Shown one piece after another: positions 60,833 to 64,000 of a stretch of DNA of 64,000 bases. The DNA is taken from assembly GCA_963839725.1 (NCBI GenBank), contig CAWIWT010000022.1, positions 62,001-126,000 of the forward strand, given 5' to 3'. Positions within the stretch are counted from its first letter, which is position 1. Each line of letters opens with the position of its first letter. This DNA comes from Kumtagia sp963839725. Its GTDB lineage: Bacteria > Pseudomonadota > Alphaproteobacteria > Rhizobiales > Rhizobiaceae. Under the pieces are notes generated by a model. That model saw nothing but the letters and a program-made list of their open reading frames with translations, had not been told where the DNA came from and ran no database searches. Made by a program: the position numbers and the translations under genes.

Positions 60833-61417
60833 TCAGCAAGGACCATCGCCGACGACACGGTAGCGCGCTGCTTCAGCCTCGCAGGCATTCGGAAATGTGC
60901 GTGGTTCGGCGCCGCGCCGCGCGGCGCAAACCGGGCGATATTCCCGAGTGCAGGCGCGCGGCTCTTCGCCACCTCCACCGCCGCCACCGGATCCGCCGCC
61001 CCAATCGGAGCCATCGCCACCACCACGGCATTCGCCATTGCGGATTACACGGTAGCCTGCCCCGTCGGCGAGGCAGGAATTGGAAAATGTGCGCCGCTCA
61101 CCACCGCGCCGTGCGCAAACAGGATCATATTCGCGGGTGCAACCACTCGGTCCACCTCCCTCGTCTCCGCCGCCGCGGCATTCGCCTCGCCGCACGACCC
61201 GGAAGCCAACGGAATCAGCCACGCAGGCATTGTGGAAAGTTCGCCGTTCACCGCCACGACGAGCGCAAACGGGATCATATTCACGCGTGCAAATTGGACC
61301 GTCATCGCGGATCGGACCCGAGCCCCCTTCATCAACGACAACCGTACAAGAAGCCAAGATCAAAAGCGTGGTCGCAAACATGACGCAGCGCGCCAACATC
61401 CGTGAAAGCATGTTCAT
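60833..61417 (-). CDS. Lipoprotein with three Kazal-type domains
   Basis: 194 residues. A signal sequence ends in LILASC (lipobox). Three Kazal-like units follow, each with C-T-R-E-Y-x-P-V-C-A, R-T-F-x-N-x-C and a final G-E-C or G-P-C, at about residues 43-80, 93-130 and 155-194, joined by Gly-rich linkers. Kazal domains inhibit serine proteases; a lipid-anchored, outer-membrane position would fit protection from host or environmental proteases. Two units are nearly identical in sequence, the third more diverged. GGGAGACGAC precedes the ATG. Confidence 0.9.
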   Translation of the reverse strand: MNMLSRMLARCVMFATTLLILASCTVVVDEGGSGPIRDDGPICTREYDPVCARRGGERRTFHNACVADSVGFRVVRRGECRGGGDEGGGPSGCTREYDPVCARRGGERRTFSNSCLADGAGYRVIRNGECRGGGDGSDWGGGSGGGGGGGEEPRACTREYRPVCAARRGAEPRTFPNACEAEAARYRVVGDGPC

Positions 61418-61829
61418 GAATAGTCGTCTCCCAAGAAAGTCACGGTTGATAACATCATTTTCAGACTAATTGTGTTCTTCAACGGAATGCAACCGAACGC
61501 CAATCTAAAAGTTGCGACCTGTGGCAGAGATACATCCACCAGCGACCCACTGCCGATTCGACAGGTGTTTGTATTTGTTGGCCTTTCGTAGGAGAACCGT
61601 TGCCTTGTCCGGGTAAAATTTCCGTGCGATATTTTTCGTGTTCGGGCATTTGCTGACCCGGAGACTGGAATAACGTGCATAGCGTGAAGCCTTTCCCCGA
61701 AACGTAAATATTCGAGTGCCCCTATTGGCGGGGGGCTCGCCTCGCACAACCGCCAAGCTGATGTCGGTATCCCAATCCAGACACTCTGGACGGCGCCGGG
61801 CCAAGTTAACCGGGCGAAGGAGCTTCCCC
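61418..61829 (+). other. Long leader region upstream of the first cold-shock gene
   Basis: Divergent intergenic region (412 bases) between the Kazal lipoprotein and the cold-shock gene. A minus-strand frame overlapping the cold-shock start does not look like protein. Promoters of both genes must lie here; no -35/-10 pair is clear. An extended 5' leader, as cold-shock mRNAs often have, is likely. Confidence 0.4.
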
Positions 61830-62042
61830 ATGTCCCAGTCGGGAACAGTAAAATTTTTCAACGCGACCAAAGGTTACGGTTTCATCACGCCGGAAGGCGG
61901 CGCGAAGGACGTTTTCGTTCATATTTCAGCGATTGAAAAGTCCGGTCTGCGCACTTTGATGGACGGTCAGAAAGTCGCCTTCGACGTTGAGCCGGATCGC
62001 ATGGGCAAGGGTCCCAAGGCGATCAACCTTCGCGCGGCCTGA
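61830..62042 (+). CDS. Cold-shock protein (CspA family)
   Basis: 70 residues, a single OB-fold cold-shock domain that binds single-stranded RNA and DNA and melts mRNA structure. RNA-binding motifs GYGFITPE (RNP1) and VFVHIS (RNP2) are intact. GAAGGAG lies seven bases before the ATG at 61830. It is 61% or so identical by eye to the second copy at 62538; both are monocistronic in appearance. Confidence 0.96.
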   Translation: MSQSGTVKFFNATKGYGFITPEGGAKDVFVHISAIEKSGLRTLMDGQKVAFDVEPDRMGKGPKAINLRAA

Positions 62043-62537
62043 GGCCAAACAGGCAATTCAGACAGGTTTTGGACAGCGGCGACGCAGCGGCGTCGACCGC
62101 TGTCGCTAAAATTTGCGGGCGAAACTCATAGGCTTTTTCGGCTGTCGCTGACAATTCAGTATTGATTCGTGGACGTACACCATCGAGGTGTCGTCTATAT
62201 TGCATAGCTACGAAGTATTATTTCCAGAAGCCGACCAATTTAAAAGATTCGTCGTTTTTTGCCTATTTCTCCCACCCATAAATAAAACTTTCGCTTGCTG
62301 TATTGAGAAAAATAAGGAAATAATTTGCGTCTTGGGCACCTGTAGGCCCGGAGATGAGAATGGCATGCCGCAGCGCTCGCGAAGGGCACACCGGCGAGCG
62401 CGTCAAGCAAAACAAGAGGGCACTGGCCAGGGCCCCCAACGCGACTGACCAGTATCTTCTCCCCCAACAGGTGGCCGGGGGTCGCGCGGGCGGAGTCTCG
62501 CCGGCTTCAAGCTGATGGGGTTACTAAGGAGTTCCAC
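62043..62537 (+). other. Gene-free leader of the second cold-shock gene
   Basis: 495 bases with no supported gene. A pyrimidine/A-rich stretch (62215-62330) precedes a G/C-rich block with several possible hairpins (62340-62500). This could be a long structured 5' leader; its start is unknown. Confidence 0.4.
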
Positions 62538-62750
62538 ATGCCGCAGCACGGCACCGTTAAGTTCTTCAACCACGCGAAGGGATTCGGCTTTATCACGCCG
62601 GATGATGGAGCGAAGGATGTCTTCGTTCACATTTCCGCAGTGCAGGCCTCGGGTCTGCCTGGACTGGAGGATGGCCAGAAGGTCAGCTTCGAGACCGAGC
62701 CGGACAAGCGCGGGAAAGGACCGAAGGCGGTCAATCTAACGATCGGCTGA
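62538..62750 (+). CDS. Cold-shock protein (CspA family), second copy
   Basis: 70 residues with the same domain: GFGFITPD (RNP1) and VFVHIS (RNP2). TAAGGAG precedes the ATG. It differs from the first copy mainly in the N-terminal FNHAKG and in the loop VQASGLPGLEDGQ. Having two tandem copies 500 bases apart with separate leaders suggests different conditions of expression. Confidence 0.96.
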   Translation: MPQHGTVKFFNHAKGFGFITPDDGAKDVFVHISAVQASGLPGLEDGQKVSFETEPDKRGKGPKAVNLTIG

Positions 62751-62928
62751 ATAGGCTGGTCGCGTCCGATGCATTTTTCGTAACGTTTCGTGCTCGGCGC
62801 CGCCGCCCTTTTGCGGCGGGTACAACAACTGCTGAAGCCGCCGAGAAATGAATATTCCGGCGGCTTTGGGGTTGGTATTGCAGGTTTCCGACTGAAATTC
62901 ATTTGGGGCTCTAAATTTAGCCAGCTTA

Positions 62929-63032
62929 CAGCGCCGCGCTTCCTTTCGGACGCGCAAAGGACGCTGTATTTTTTTTGAAACTGCGCATCGTGCTTTCCGA
63001 AAATCGATTCCGATTTCGGGCCGATGCGGCAG
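62929..63032 (-). repeat. Dispersed ~100-bp repeat, family R1, copy 3 (inverted)
   Basis: Reverse complement of the copies at 716-817 and 6286-6387, with a longer T run (TTTTTTTT) at one point. The rest of 62751-63241 holds no gene. Confidence 0.88.
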
Positions 63033-63241
63033 ACCATGTCGTTCCAACAACCCTTCGCTCACGGCGCTGTGCTGCCGCCGAAAATCCTGAAGCCGTGCCG
63101 GGAACAACGCTGCATTGAAGTGTACTGGCCTCTCATAATCCCCTTCTTTTGCGTTCAGACTGCGTTCATGCGAATGCCGCTAGAACGGCAGCCAAATGCG
63201 GACGCTTCGGGGTTGCCGCTGGAATGTTGAAGGAGAAGTTC

Positions 63242-63697
63242 ATGAACCGCTTGCTGAAATCTGCCGTGCTTGGCCTCGCCGTTGCGGCGACGACACTTTC
63301 GGCCCTCCCGTCCGCTGAAGCTGGCGACCGCTGGCGCCGGCATCATGGAAACTACGGCGGTAACTATCATGGCAACTATTATCGTCATCATGGGAACAAC
63401 GGCGATCTTGTCGCGGCGGGTGTTCTTGGCCTCGCCGTCGGTGCTCTGGTTGCCGGTGTTGCAACGGCGCCCCAGCGCGAATATTACGAGCCCGTTCCGG
63501 TCTACCGCGATGTGCCGCCGCGTGCGTATCGCCGCGCCTATGTCCAGGAGCCTAGGGTTATGTACGCTGAAGGTGCGCTCGAACCGTGGTCGCCGGAGTG
63601 GTACGACTATTGCCAGGACCGTTACCGTTCGTTCAACGCGCGAACCGGCACCTACACCGGCTATGACGGCGTAAGGCGCTTCTGCCAGGCGAACTAA
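63242..63697 (+). CDS. BA14K-family secreted protein
   Basis: 151 residues. Signal peptide (LLKSAVLGLAVAATTLSALPSAEA), a His/Asn/Gly/Tyr-rich stretch (GNYGGNYHGNYYRHHGNNGD), a short hydrophobic segment (LVAAGVLGLAVGALVAGVA) and the BA14K signature at the C-terminus, WYDYCQDRYRSFNARTGTY then GYDGVRRFC. The Brucella BA14K protein is a lectin-like immunogen. GAAGGAG lies six bases before the ATG at 63242, which decides against the longer frame. A strong terminator follows. Confidence 0.93.
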   Translation: MNRLLKSAVLGLAVAATTLSALPSAEAGDRWRRHHGNYGGNYHGNYYRHHGNNGDLVAAGVLGLAVGALVAGVATAPQREYYEPVPVYRDVPPRAYRRAYVQEPRVMYAEGALEPWSPEWYDYCQDRYRSFNARTGTYTGYDGVRRFCQAN

Positions 63698-63716
63698 GCA
63701 AGCCACCAAGAATTGA

Positions 63717-63744
63717 ACGGCGCTGCCGATGCAGCGCCGTTTTT
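63717..63744 (+). terminator. Terminator of the BA14K gene
   Basis: Ten-bp stem ACGGCGCTGC / GCAGCGCCGT, loop CGAT, followed by TTTTG. It lies 20 bases past the stop. Confidence 0.92.
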
Positions 63745-63751
63745 GTTATCC

Positions 63752-63826
63752 AAAAGCGTTTCGAGGAAAAGTGCTTAGCGGTTTTCCGGTTCGGAAACCC
63801 GACCAATGAGGAACCGCTCTAAGCAC
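63752..63826 (-). repeat. Palindromic repeat, family R2, copy 3 (inverted)
   Basis: AAAAGCGTTTCGAGGAAAAG to GAACCGCTCTAAGCAC, the reverse of the copy at 36490-36596, directly after the BA14K terminator. Confidence 0.78.
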
Positions 63827-63884
63827 TGCCGAAGCTTGCTCGCGAGAATGTCGCGATCAGGGCCATCGCGTTGTTGGCGACGGC

Positions 63885-64000
63885 TCAAACCAAAAACGGA
63901 TTTCCGCGCCGTTCGTCGCCAAAGCGGCTGCCGGGGCCGTGACCGCAAATGAAGCCTACATCGTCACCCAGCGGCAGTAGTTTTTCCTTGATCGATGCAA
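63885..64000 (-). CDS. MBL-fold metallo-hydrolase, C-terminal end (cut by the window)
   Basis: Only the last 38 codons are present. They read LPLGDDVGFICGHGPGSRFG and ERRGNPFLV before the TGA at 63885-63887. The pattern GHGPGSxFGxERRxNPF is the C-terminal zinc-ligand histidine block of glyoxalase-II-like MBL hydrolases (YcbL type). Start and N-terminal HxHxDH motif lie beyond the window. Confidence 0.85.
   Translation of the reverse strand, partial: ASIKEKLLPLGDDVGFICGHGPGSRFGDERRGNPFLV

Noticed and set aside
61505..61870. 121-codon minus-strand frame overlapping the first cold-shock gene
   Set aside because: Antisense to a certain gene and low in protein-like character.
1..64000. tRNA or rRNA genes
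   Set aside because: No TTCRANY loop with matching acceptor stems and no rRNA-like sequence was seen; GGTTCGATCC near 22625 has no cloverleaf around it.

Overview
The window looks like chromosomal DNA of a Hyphomicrobiales (Rhizobiales) alphaproteobacterium close to Mesorhizobium and other Phyllobacteriaceae. The evidence is high G+C, an LpcC/LpsB-type lipopolysaccharide mannosyltransferase, BA14K and DUF6074 proteins, an alphaproteobacterial anti-Shine-Dalgarno small RNA, EnvZ-like and MidA/Lgt gene types, and several families of short palindromic repeats common in rhizobia. Both ends cut genes: an aspartate aminotransferase at the left and an MBL-fold hydrolase at the right. No rRNA, tRNA or CRISPR array was seen. 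Family names are by recognition; no search was run.

Layout. 0-6 kb: end of an aminotransferase, a cupin protein, a decayed PAAR-M91 metallopeptidase effector with a small partner, and an MHS-type transporter with a large periplasmic insertion. 6-10 kb: an EF-G-like GTPase, an HxlR regulator divergent from a SnoaL-like protein, and a well-formed sRNA. 10-17 kb: LysR, trxB, an IS110-family element, an Lrp regulator with an unknown partner, two LPS-type glycosyltransferases, and greA behind a leader terminator. 17-25 kb: a soluble sugar dehydrogenase, two frameshifted TPR genes, a decayed DUF486 gene, a DUF3775 protein and tandem extensin-like proteins. 25-34 kb: a class III cyclase with an LssY_C protein, CorC, an FMN reductase divergent from a second HxlR regulator, a thioesterase, a GMC oxidoreductase and an enolase-superfamily enzyme. 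34-43 kb: a coiled-coil protein, membrane proteins, a broken SemiSWEET, and a cell-wall locus (a lipoprotein gene split by a stop codon, then a 908-residue modular murein enzyme). 43-64 kb: mainly housekeeping genes (uvrB, desaturase, midA-lgt, ubiK-type, ybjN, csaA, a GT4 enzyme, histidine kinase, prs, M24 protein, pgeF), a triple-Kazal lipoprotein, two cold-shock genes and a BA14K protein.

How parts work together. Several genes are tightly coupled by 1-4 base overlaps: LPS GT4-GT25, cyclase-LssY_C, lgt-midA, and pgeF-M24-lipoprotein. Two HxlR regulators each face a small enzyme or NTF2-like gene, each with a palindrome near the start. trxB, lysR and the sRNA lie head to tail. Seven accessory genes carry single-base frameshifts or in-frame stops, often several per gene, while I see no break in the housekeeping genes. 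That pattern fits ongoing gene decay better than random sequencing error, but reads are needed to settle it.

Most unusual items: the anti-SD sRNA, the modular murein enzyme and its interrupted lipoprotein neighbour, the orphan PAAR-M91 effector, the periplasmic insertion in the MHS transporter, and repeats built into both extensions of UvrB.
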